From contig NZ_JAXIVS010000021.1 in the NCBI RefSeq assembly GCF_034259325.1, positions 1-64,000 of the forward strand: DNA of 64,000 nt, written 5' to 3'. The notes under the pieces are model-generated. The model made no database searches and was not told the origin of the DNA. It saw nothing but the letters and a program-made list of their open reading frames with translations. A program made the translations under genes and the position numbers. The DNA is from Hyalangium ruber (lineage in GTDB: Bacteria > Myxococcota > Myxococcia > Myxococcales > Myxococcaceae). Each line of letters begins with the position of its first letter. The stretch's first letter is position 1. Positions 1 to 7,031 of the stretch are shown in pieces.

Positions 1-117
1 GACCCGGCATGGACGCACCTTAAACGCCATTCCAGGGAAAGTGCTCAACCTCCTTACCTTCAAACCACCGCACACCGATATTTGGGTGCAACCCAGCCCA
101 CCGACATGACAGTGGAT

Positions 118-139
118 GTTCACCGCTCTTTCGGTGAAC
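118..139. promoter_or_regulatory. perfect inverted repeat upstream of catalase promoter
   Basis: Two perfect 8-base arms, GTTCACCG (118-125) and CGGTGAAC (132-139), flank a 6-base spacer. The site is about 50 bases upstream of the -24 element of the sigma-54-type promoter, a usual distance for an enhancer site bound by a sigma-54 activator protein. No T-run follows, so a terminator is less likely. The role is inferred from position and symmetry only. Confidence 0.4.
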
Positions 140-189
140 CCGAGGCGACTTCTTTCCTCAAACCATTGAATTCATTGAACTTAAACCCC

Positions 190-205
190 TGGCACGGGCC
201 CTGCT
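190..205 (+). promoter_or_regulatory. sigma-54 (-24/-12) promoter of the catalase gene
   Basis: TGGCACG at 190-196, four bases, then CTGCT at 201-205. The GG (191-192) and GC (203-204) are separated by exactly 10 bases, as sigma-54 promoters require. Only the first base of the -12 element departs from the consensus TTGC. Transcription would start near 216, leaving about 34 bases of leader before the TTG start at 250. Confidence 0.65.
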
Positions 206-249
206 GAAGGAATCTCCCGCTTCCCCACCCCACCTCTCGGGAGACTGCC

Positions 250-1779
250 TTGAAGACGAAGCCCCTGATCCTCTCAGCGCTGCTCATGGGTAGCGCGGCC
301 TACGCCGGCGCACCGGCCCTCACCACCGACTCGGGCTCCCCGGTCGGCTCCAACCAGAACTCGAAGACGGCGGGCCCGCGTGGCGGCATCCTCCTGGAGG
401 ACTTCCACCTCATCGAGAAGCTGGCGCGCTTTGATCGCGAGCGAATCCCGGAGCGCGTGGTGCATGCGCGCGGCGTGGGCGCCTACGGCACCTTCGAGAG
501 CGCGGGTGACTTCTCGCAGCTCACGCGCGCATCGATCTTCTCCGCCAAGGGCAAGAAGACGCCGATGTTCGTGCGCTTCTCCACGGTGATCCACCCGCAG
601 GGCTCTCCGGAGACGGTGCGCGATCCGCGTGGCTTCGCGCTCAAGTTCTACACGGACGAGGGCAACTGGGACCTGGTGGGCAACAACCTGCCGATCTTCT
701 TCATCCGCGACGCCATCAAGTTCCCGGACATGGTGCATTCGCTCAAGCCCTCGCCCATCACCAACCGCCAGGACCCCAACCGCTTCTTCGACTTCTTCTC
801 CCACCAGCCCGAGTCCACGCACATGCTGACGCAGGTGTATTCGGACCTGGGCATCCCGGCCAACTACCGGCAGATGAACGGCCACGGCGTCCACTCGTTC
901 AAGTTCGTCAACGCCAAGGGCGAGGTGCGCTACGTCAAGTTCAACTGGAAGTCGCAGCAGGGCGTGAAGTCGCTCACGGCGGAGGAGGCCACGCGCACCC
1001 AGGGCCAGGACTTCCAGCACGCCACGCATGACCTCTACGAGTCCATCGGCAAGGGCAAGCTGCCCTCGTGGGAGCTGACCGCGCAGGTGCTCGACCCGAA
1101 GGACCTGGACTCCTTCTCGTTCGACCCGCTGGACGCCACCAAGGTGTGGCCGGAAGACAAGGCCCCGTCGATCAGCCTGGGCAAGTTCACCCTGGAGCGC
1201 ACACCGGACAACTTCTTCGAGGAGACGGAGCAGGCCGCGTTCTCCCCGGGCGTCATGCCGCCGGGCATCGAGCCCTCCGAGGATCGGCTCCTGCAGGGCC
1301 GGTTGTTCTCCTACGCTGACACGCAGCGCTACCGGGTCGGCGCCAACTACCAGTCGCTGCCGGTCAACCGCGCGCGCGCTTCGGTGAACAACAACAACCA
1401 GGGCGGCAGCATGAACGCCGGCAACACTAAGTCGGACGTCAACTACGAGCCGAGCATCACCCGGGAGACGGAGGATGCCCCCGCGTACCTGCTGGCCCGG
1501 ATGCCTCTGAACGGCACGACGCAACAGGCGGGCATCTCGAAAACGGACAACTTCTCGCAGGCGGGCGCCTTCTACCTGGCGCTGTCCCCGGCGGAGAAGG
1601 AGCGGCTGGTGAAGAACCTCGCCGCGGACCTCGGGCAGGTGCGTGACGCGCGGGTAAAGGCGCGCATGGTCGGCTTCTTCTACAGCGCCAACGCCGAGTA
1701 CGGCACGCGGCTGGCCAAGGCGGTGGGCATCAAGGTGGATGACGCCAAGGCCGCCATCGCCCCGCTCGCCAGCCGGTAG
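250..1779 (+). CDS. katB: exported monofunctional haem catalase
   Basis: Decomposes hydrogen peroxide to water and oxygen. The 509-residue product has the length of a small-subunit catalase plus a signal peptide (residues 1 to about 20, cleavage near AYA-GA), so it should act outside the cytoplasm. Visible active-site residues are His72 in VVHARG, the distal Asn146 in VGNNLP, and the haem ligand Tyr355 in RLFSYADTQRYR. The start is a TTG at 250 with GGGAG six bases upstream; no better in-frame start precedes the signal peptide. An ankyrin gene follows at 1872. This matches the katB-ankB pairing known in Pseudomonas, where the ankyrin protein supports activity of the exported catalase. The promoter upstream looks sigma-54 dependent. 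Confidence 0.93.
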   Translation: MKTKPLILSALLMGSAAYAGAPALTTDSGSPVGSNQNSKTAGPRGGILLEDFHLIEKLARFDRERIPERVVHARGVGAYGTFESAGDFSQLTRASIFSAKGKKTPMFVRFSTVIHPQGSPETVRDPRGFALKFYTDEGNWDLVGNNLPIFFIRDAIKFPDMVHSLKPSPITNRQDPNRFFDFFSHQPESTHMLTQVYSDLGIPANYRQMNGHGVHSFKFVNAKGEVRYVKFNWKSQQGVKSLTAEEATRTQGQDFQHATHDLYESIGKGKLPSWELTAQVLDPKDLDSFSFDPLDATKVWPEDKAPSISLGKFTLERTPDNFFEETEQAAFSPGVMPPGIEPSEDRLLQGRLFSYADTQRYRVGANYQSLPVNRARASVNNNNQGGSMNAGNTKSDVNYEPSITRETEDAPAYLLARMPLNGTTQQAGISKTDNFSQAGAFYLALSPAEKERLVKNLAADLGQVRDARVKARMVGFFYSANAEYGTRLAKAVGIKVDDAKAAIAPLASR

Positions 1780-1796
1780 CCCGCCCGGTGGTACCC

Positions 1797-1830
1797 GCCC
1801 CGGGGCCGTCTGTGCCCCGGGGCCTCTTTT
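1797..1830 (+). terminator. intrinsic terminator after catalase
   Basis: Identical self-complementary 10-base blocks GCCCCGGGGC at 1797-1806 and 1814-1823 form a strong hairpin with a 7-base loop, followed by CTCTTTT. It lies between the catalase stop and the ankyrin gene, so it may limit rather than abolish read-through into the ankyrin gene. Confidence 0.7.
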
Positions 1831-1871
1831 GCCTCGGTAAACCCCTCGAACGTGCTGGATGGAGTGAAGCG

Positions 1872-2504
1872 ATGCTGCGCAAGGTGATGAAGCTTCTGGG
1901 CCTGGTGGCGCTGGTGATGCTGACCGGCACGGCGGTCATGGTGGGCTACCTGATGACCGGCGGCCGTCCTCCCAAGGAGGGTCGCGTGCTGGCCGTGAGC
2001 GAGGCCGAGCGCTACCTGCTCGCCGCCGCGCGCGAGGGAGAGACGGAGCTGGTCGCCGGCCTGGTGAAGGCGGGCACTCCGGTGAACATCCAGAACGACC
2101 GAGGCTTCTCGCCGCTCATCCTCGCGGCGTACCACGGCCACCTCGAGACGGCGCGGGTGCTGGTGGCGGCGGGCGCGGACGCGTGCGCCGGAGACTCGCG
2201 CGGCAACACGGCGCTGATGGGCGCGGCCTTCAAGGGCCACGCGGACATCGTCGAGCTGCTGCTCCAGCAGCCCTGCGCGGTGGATCAGTCCAATGGCGTG
2301 GGCCAGACGGCGCTGATGTTCGCCAGCCTCTTCGGCCGCAAGGAGGTGGCGGAGAAGCTGCGCCAGCACGGCGCCTCGGCGCAGCGGCGCGATGCCAGCG
2401 GGCGCAGCGCCGAGGACTGGGCGAGCACCCAGAACCCCGAGGCTCCAGTCGCGGCGCCTACCGCGCTCGTGCCAGCAGGCGCCTCCACGGCGTCGGCGCG
2501 GTAG
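1872..2504 (+). CDS. ankB: membrane-anchored ankyrin-repeat protein (AnkB-like)
   Basis: A 210-residue protein starting at ATG 1872, preceded by GGAGTGAAG. An upstream in-frame start at 1788 would place the hydrophobic segment internally and overlap the terminator, so it was not chosen. Residues about 6-28 form one hydrophobic helix, either an uncleaved signal anchor or a signal peptide. About four ankyrin repeats follow, with typical motifs such as GFSPLILAAYHGH, GNTALMGAAFKGH and GQTALMFASLFGR. The C-terminus is Ala/Pro-rich. In Pseudomonas the AnkB protein encoded next to an exported catalase is needed for full catalase activity. The same role is inferred here from gene order and from both proteins being exported. 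Confidence 0.8.
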   Translation: MLRKVMKLLGLVALVMLTGTAVMVGYLMTGGRPPKEGRVLAVSEAERYLLAAAREGETELVAGLVKAGTPVNIQNDRGFSPLILAAYHGHLETARVLVAAGADACAGDSRGNTALMGAAFKGHADIVELLLQQPCAVDQSNGVGQTALMFASLFGRKEVAEKLRQHGASAQRRDASGRSAEDWASTQNPEAPVAAPTALVPAGASTASAR

Positions 2505-2521
2505 GGCCCCTTGGGGACCTG

Positions 2522-3553
2522 TCAGACGTAGCGCGTCTCGAACAGCTTGCGCAGGGCGGGCTCGGAGCGCAGCAGGTCCAGCGTCAGGTCCGCGTGACCC
2601 GCCGCGTAGCCGTTGCCCACGAGCATGGTGACGTCCTTGCCCACGCCCTCGGCGCCCAGGGCCGCCGCCGTGAAGCTGGTGGCCATGGAGAAGAAGATGA
2701 CGGTGCCCCCGTCCTTCACGGAGAGGATCGAAGCCATCTCCGTGTTGCCCACCGAGGCGCAGTTGACGACGAGGTCGCACAGCGCGCCGTCGGTGGCCCG
2801 GGAAACGGCCTCCATCACGTCCACGCCCTGGGTGGCATCCACCTTCAGCGTCGCGTCACACAGGCCAATGCCCGACAGCGCCGCCAGGGCTTTCTCGGAG
2901 ATGTCGAGCGCCAGCAGCCGCCCCTTCCCCTGGAGGTTGCGCCGGGCCTGCGCCAGGCACAGCGCGCCGCTCTTTCCCGCGCCCAGCACCGCCACCGTCA
3001 TTCCGGGGCGCACATAGCGCGCCACCAGCGCGGGCGCGCCACACACGTCCAGCGCCGCCAGGGCGAGCGTGTCCGGCATGTCCGAGGGCAGGCGCGCGTA
3101 GATGCCGCTGGCGAACAGCAGGGCATGGCCGCGGATGTCCACCCGGTCGATCTCCGGGTGTACGGCCTTGATCTCCTCGATGACGAGCGGCGTGAGGGTG
3201 AGGCTCACCAGCGTGGCGATGCGGTCGCCCACCTGGAGCTTCTCGCGCGCCGGGTGCTGGGGGCCGATCTCCTTCACCCGGCCAATCAGCATGCCGCCCG
3301 AGCCGGTGACGGGGTTCTGCATCTTCCCGCGCTCGCGGACGATCTCCTGGATGCGCGCGGCGATGCGCGCCGGCTCACCCTTCACCTCGTCCTTGATCTG
3401 CTTGAAGGACGCGGCGTCGATGTTGAGGCTCTCCACGTCGATGAGCAGCTCCGCCTCGCGGCACGGCAGCGACGGGTCCAGCTGACGGGCCCGCTGCGGC
3501 AACACGCCCCGCTCCCCGACGACGCGGGACAGTCCGTACGTATCAGTGCTCAT
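2522..3553 (-). CDS. kdd: L-erythro-3,5-diaminohexanoate dehydrogenase
   Basis: Predicted to oxidatively deaminate 3,5-diaminohexanoate in the anaerobic-type lysine degradation route. The 343-residue protein has a medium-chain-dehydrogenase layout: an N-terminal substrate domain with the glycine-rich stretch NPVTGSGGML, then a Rossmann fold with VLGAGKSG and ALDIS. It lacks the zinc-binding Cys/His pattern of alcohol dehydrogenases, which agrees with the Kdd family. ATG 3553 is preferred to GTG 3559 because GGGAG sits about 10 bases before the ATG and too close to the GTG. The esterase gene upstream ends 6 bases earlier, so the two are probably co-transcribed. No lysine aminomutases are visible here, so the rest of the route must lie elsewhere or the substrate differs. 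Confidence 0.75.
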   Translation of the reverse strand: MSTDTYGLSRVVGERGVLPQRARQLDPSLPCREAELLIDVESLNIDAASFKQIKDEVKGEPARIAARIQEIVRERGKMQNPVTGSGGMLIGRVKEIGPQHPAREKLQVGDRIATLVSLTLTPLVIEEIKAVHPEIDRVDIRGHALLFASGIYARLPSDMPDTLALAALDVCGAPALVARYVRPGMTVAVLGAGKSGALCLAQARRNLQGKGRLLALDISEKALAALSGIGLCDATLKVDATQGVDVMEAVSRATDGALCDLVVNCASVGNTEMASILSVKDGGTVIFFSMATSFTAAALGAEGVGKDVTMLVGNGYAAGHADLTLDLLRSEPALRKLFETRYV

Positions 3554-3559
3554 GTCCAC

Positions 3560-4567
3560 TCACTCCCGCGCCATGCGCGGTACCAGGAAGCCCAACGAGC
3601 GCTCGAAGCGGTACGTCACCCCCGAGTGCGAGTCCTCGAACTCCTCGTGGCACAGCTCCGTGCCACTGGCCTTGAGCTCGTCGGCCAGCATGCGCGCGCC
3701 CCAGCGCAGGTTGAACTCGTCGCGGGTGCCGCAGTCGATGAAGACCGACTTCTGCTTGCGGAACGCGTCCAGGAACTTGGGCACGAAGCGCACGGGGTCA
3801 TGCACCAGCCAGCGGTTCCACACGTCCAGCTTCAGCCGAGCCGTGTTCAGATCGAACGGCAGCTCGACGCCCAGCGGCTCGCCCTTCTTCGGCGAATACG
3901 CGGCGGCCATCGCCAGGATGTTGATGACGGTGAAGTCGTCCCCGCGCGGCTTGGTCTCCCGCGAGCGCCGCTTGAAGTCCTGGTACCAGGCCTCCACCCC
4001 GCCCGCCTTGAGCAGCGCTCCGGCCGCCTTGGGCAGGTCCGGCATGTAGCAGTACTCGAAGTAGGCGTCGCCGGAGTGGCTGCCCAGGTGGGAGAACAGC
4101 TCCGGGTGGTAGCGCCCCATCACCATCGCGCCGTAGCCACCCGAGCTGTGCCCCACCACCGCGCGCGAGAGCGCCTTGGGCAGGGTGCGGTACGTGCGGT
4201 CCACGAAGCCCACCACGTCCTTGGCCACGTAGTCCCGGTAGCGCCCGATGGCGTCACTGTTGATCCACTGGCTGCCGCCCAGCGACGTCCACCCATCCGG
4301 GAACACGCCGATGACGGGGGGAATCGTCCCCGCCTCGATGAGGGCGTCCAGCCGGTCCAGCGCGCTCAGGCCGAAGGCCGAGACGTTCGTCCACGTGGCC
4401 CCGCTGTTGGAGAAGGCGTGCAGGAAGTAGACGGTGGGGTAGCGCTGATCCCCCGCGCTGTAGCCGGGCGGCAGGTAGACGCGCAGCGCGCGGCGGGAGG
4501 GATCTCCCAGCGGGTTGGACTCCAGCGCGGGCGAATGCAGCTCGCGCGTCTCGAGTACTCCCTTCAT
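3560..4567 (-). CDS. alpha/beta-hydrolase, putative esterase (esterase D family)
   Basis: A 335-residue cytoplasmic-type protein without a signal peptide. It has the esterase D / S-formylglutathione hydrolase core: an N-terminal strand region with RVYLPPGY, the nucleophile elbow GHSSGGYGAM carrying the catalytic Ser, an Asp in CGTRDEF, and a His in EDSHSGVTYRF. It is longer than formylglutathione hydrolases, with an insert (about residues 180-230) between the Ser and Asp strands. It is directly upstream of and nearly abutting the diaminohexanoate dehydrogenase gene, so a shared transcript is likely, but no substrate can be named. Confidence 0.75.
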   Translation of the reverse strand: MKGVLETRELHSPALESNPLGDPSRRALRVYLPPGYSAGDQRYPTVYFLHAFSNSGATWTNVSAFGLSALDRLDALIEAGTIPPVIGVFPDGWTSLGGSQWINSDAIGRYRDYVAKDVVGFVDRTYRTLPKALSRAVVGHSSGGYGAMVMGRYHPELFSHLGSHSGDAYFEYCYMPDLPKAAGALLKAGGVEAWYQDFKRRSRETKPRGDDFTVINILAMAAAYSPKKGEPLGVELPFDLNTARLKLDVWNRWLVHDPVRFVPKFLDAFRKQKSVFIDCGTRDEFNLRWGARMLADELKASGTELCHEEFEDSHSGVTYRFERSLGFLVPRMARE

Positions 4568-4590
4568 CGTCTACCCCCTCACGCTCCGCA

Positions 4591-5583
4591 CTAGGTGCGG
4601 GAGCCGGGTTGCTTGCCGAAGAGCTTCATGACCTGCTGGAGATCCTCCCAGGCCTTGCGCTTCTCCGCCGGACTGCGCAGGAGATACGCCGGGTGGAAGG
4701 TGGGCATCAGCTTCACGCCCTGGTACTCACGCCAATTGCCTCTCAGCCGTGTAATCGGTGTGCTGTCGCGAAGCAACGTCTGCGCCGCGAACTTTCCCAG
4801 CGCCACGATGACCTTGGGCTGCAACGCCAGGAGCTGCGCTCGCAGGAACGGCTCGCACGCGGCGATCTCGTCAGGCTCCGGATTGCGGTTTCCCGGCGGC
4901 CGGCACTTCACCACGTTGCAGATGTAGACGTCGTCCCGGCTGAAGCCCATGGCCTGGATCATCTTCGTCAGCAGCTCGCCCGCCGCGCCGACGAAGGGCA
5001 CGCCCTGCAGGTCCTCGTTCTCGCCAGGACCCTCGCCCACGAAGACCAGCTCCGCGCGCGGGTTGCCCACTCCGAAGACGATGTTCTTGCGCCCCGAACA
5101 CAGCTTGCAGCGCCGGCAGTCGCCCAGCTCGCGCCGGATCTGATCCAGCGTGGGCCGCTCGCCATCGACGACCCCGGGCAGCGGACCCGGGTAGGCGGGG
5201 GCGCGCTGGGGGACGTCGAGGAGCATCCCGTTGCCCACGGGTGCTGCGGGTGTCCGGGCCGGAGCGGGCTCGGGAGGAGCGGCGCGAGGCGGGGACGCCG
5301 GGCTCGGAGCGGCCTCGGGTGCGGCGGTCCGAACAGGGTCCGCCAGGGGCCGGGCGGCCGGGGGCGTCGCGGAAGACGCTGGCGCGGCGGCAGCCTCGGG
5401 CGTGGCCTTCGCTGCCCCGCGTGGAGGCATCATCGAGCGCAGCGAGGCGGAGCGCTCCGCGGCTTGCTTCGCCGCGTCGACCATCAGCACGCGGCCTCCC
5501 GCCTCCTCCTGCCAGAGCAGGTGGCGGCGCAGGTCCTCCATGGCTTCGGTCAGTTCTTCGGCGGATTCGCGCGGATCGCTCAC
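4591..5583 (-). CDS. family 4 uracil-DNA glycosylase (Fe-S type) with long N-terminal extension
   Basis: Removes uracil from DNA at the start of base excision repair. The catalytic domain (about residues 140-325) carries the family motifs GEGPGENED (motif A), the pair CRRCKLC and CNVVKC with a further Cys in AACEPF for the [4Fe-4S] cluster, and HPAYLLR near the C-terminus. The first about 130 residues are an extension: a charged helical start followed by a long Pro/Ala-rich linker, roughly doubling the usual size of about 200 residues. The start is GTG 5583 with a weak ribosome site. The gene stands alone, transcribed away from coaBC. Confidence 0.88.
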   Translation of the reverse strand: MSDPRESAEELTEAMEDLRRHLLWQEEAGGRVLMVDAAKQAAERSASLRSMMPPRGAAKATPEAAAAPASSATPPAARPLADPVRTAAPEAAPSPASPPRAAPPEPAPARTPAAPVGNGMLLDVPQRAPAYPGPLPGVVDGERPTLDQIRRELGDCRRCKLCSGRKNIVFGVGNPRAELVFVGEGPGENEDLQGVPFVGAAGELLTKMIQAMGFSRDDVYICNVVKCRPPGNRNPEPDEIAACEPFLRAQLLALQPKVIVALGKFAAQTLLRDSTPITRLRGNWREYQGVKLMPTFHPAYLLRSPAEKRKAWEDLQQVMKLFGKQPGSRT

Positions 5584-5736
5584 GGTAGCCCGATCGGTAA
5601 TGGAGGCGGTGCCTCCGGTTCAATGAGCCAGCCTGCGCCCGCCACCCGTACGCTTACCGCACAGGCGAGCAGGGCGCCACGGCCAATGTGCCCATCTTAC
5701 AGGTAGGATCCGCCGCTGCCAACGTGCCACGTCACA

Positions 5737-6981
5737 TCAACGTCCCGCGCCCCCTCGGCCGGAGGGCTCGGAGGCAAGGGGTAGGAGCAGCTCCAGGATG
5801 CCCCGAGCCACCTCGCGCTTGGTTCCGGTCAGGTCCTGTCGCAGGCCCGTGCGGGTGAGCACGGACACCCGGTTGGTGTCCGTCCCGAAGCCCGCCCCGG
5901 GAACCGTCACGTCATTGGCGACGATGGCGTCCAGGCCCTTGCGCTCCAGCTTCCCCTGGGCGTGCTCCAGCACCCGCTCCGTCTCCGCCGCGAAGCCCAC
6001 CAGCACGGGCCGCTTTGGGGCTCCAGCCACCTTCCGCGACGCCTCGGCGAGCACATCCGGGGTGCGCACCAGCCGCAGCGACTCGGGCTCCTCGCCCTTC
6101 TTCACCTTCTGGGGGGCGCGCTTCTCAGGCCGCCAGTCGCTCACCGCCGCCGAGGCGATGAACCAGTCGACCGCCTCCACCCGCGAGAGCACCTCGCGCG
6201 CCATGTCCTCGGCGCTCACCACGTCCACCACCTCGAGCCCGTTGCGATCCACCGCGCCCACCGGCCCCAACACCACCGTCACCTGGGCCCCGAGCGCCCG
6301 CGCCGCCTCCGCGAGCGCCAGCCCCATCTTCCCCGTCGAGGGGTTGGAGATGAACCGCACCGGATCCAGGAACTCTCGCGTGGGGCCCGCCGTCAGCAGC
6401 ACCCGCCGACCCGTGAGCGGCCCGCCGCCCAGCCGCGCCGCCGCTGCCTCCACGATGGCCGCCACGTCCGCCAACCGCCCTGCCCCCACGTCCCCACAGG
6501 CCAGCAGCCCCGCTCCCGGCCCCACGAACTCGAAGCGCGGATCGGCGCGCAGCGCCGCCACGTTCTCCTGCATCTGCCGGTTCTCCCACATCGCCACGTT
6601 CATCGCTGGCGCCAGCAGCACCGGCCCTCGGAACGCGAGCAACGAGGTGGTCACCGCATCCCCGGCCAGCCCTCCGCGGATGCGCCCCAGCAGGTCCGCC
6701 GTCGCGGGCGCCACCACGAACAGGTCCGCCCAGCGCGCCAGGTCCAGGTGGCCGAAGTTCCCCTCCTGGTTCGGATCGAAATAGTCCGTGAGCACGGGGT
6801 GCCCACTGAGCGCCTGGAAGGTCAGCGGCGTGACGAACTGCTTCGCCGCCTCCGTCATCGCCACGCGGACCTCGGCTCCGGCACGCCCTAGCTCGCGTAC
6901 CAACTCGCACGCCTTGTATGCCGCGATGCCACCGCCTACTCCCACAATCACCCGGCGGCCCTTCAATCCCGTTGCGTCCAT
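5737..6981 (-). CDS. coaBC: bifunctional phosphopantothenoylcysteine decarboxylase / phosphopantothenate-cysteine ligase
   Basis: Catalyses two consecutive steps of coenzyme A synthesis in the cytoplasm. The N-terminal CoaC half (about 1-190) is an FMN flavoprotein with the active-site His in NFGHLDL, the substrate motif PAMNVAMW, and the active-site flap Cys in LACGDVGAGR. The C-terminal CoaB half (about 190-405) has GPTREFLDPVRFISNPSTG and the Lys-rich KVKKGEE loop. At 414 residues it has the normal length for the fused enzyme. ATG 6981 is preceded by AAGGAAG. Confidence 0.95.
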   Translation of the reverse strand: MDATGLKGRRVIVGVGGGIAAYKACELVRELGRAGAEVRVAMTEAAKQFVTPLTFQALSGHPVLTDYFDPNQEGNFGHLDLARWADLFVVAPATADLLGRIRGGLAGDAVTTSLLAFRGPVLLAPAMNVAMWENRQMQENVAALRADPRFEFVGPGAGLLACGDVGAGRLADVAAIVEAAAARLGGGPLTGRRVLLTAGPTREFLDPVRFISNPSTGKMGLALAEAARALGAQVTVVLGPVGAVDRNGLEVVDVVSAEDMAREVLSRVEAVDWFIASAAVSDWRPEKRAPQKVKKGEEPESLRLVRTPDVLAEASRKVAGAPKRPVLVGFAAETERVLEHAQGKLERKGLDAIVANDVTVPGAGFGTDTNRVSVLTRTGLRQDLTGTKREVARGILELLLPLASEPSGRGGAGR

Positions 6982-7031
6982 GGGACTTCCTTATGCGCGG
7001 CCAGGCGGGCTCGCAACCTCATGGCCGCCCT

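Noticed and set aside
2183-4594. Plus-strand open frame of about 800 codons across the dehydrogenase and esterase genes
   Set aside because: It crosses three real genes on two strands and has no recognisable fold.
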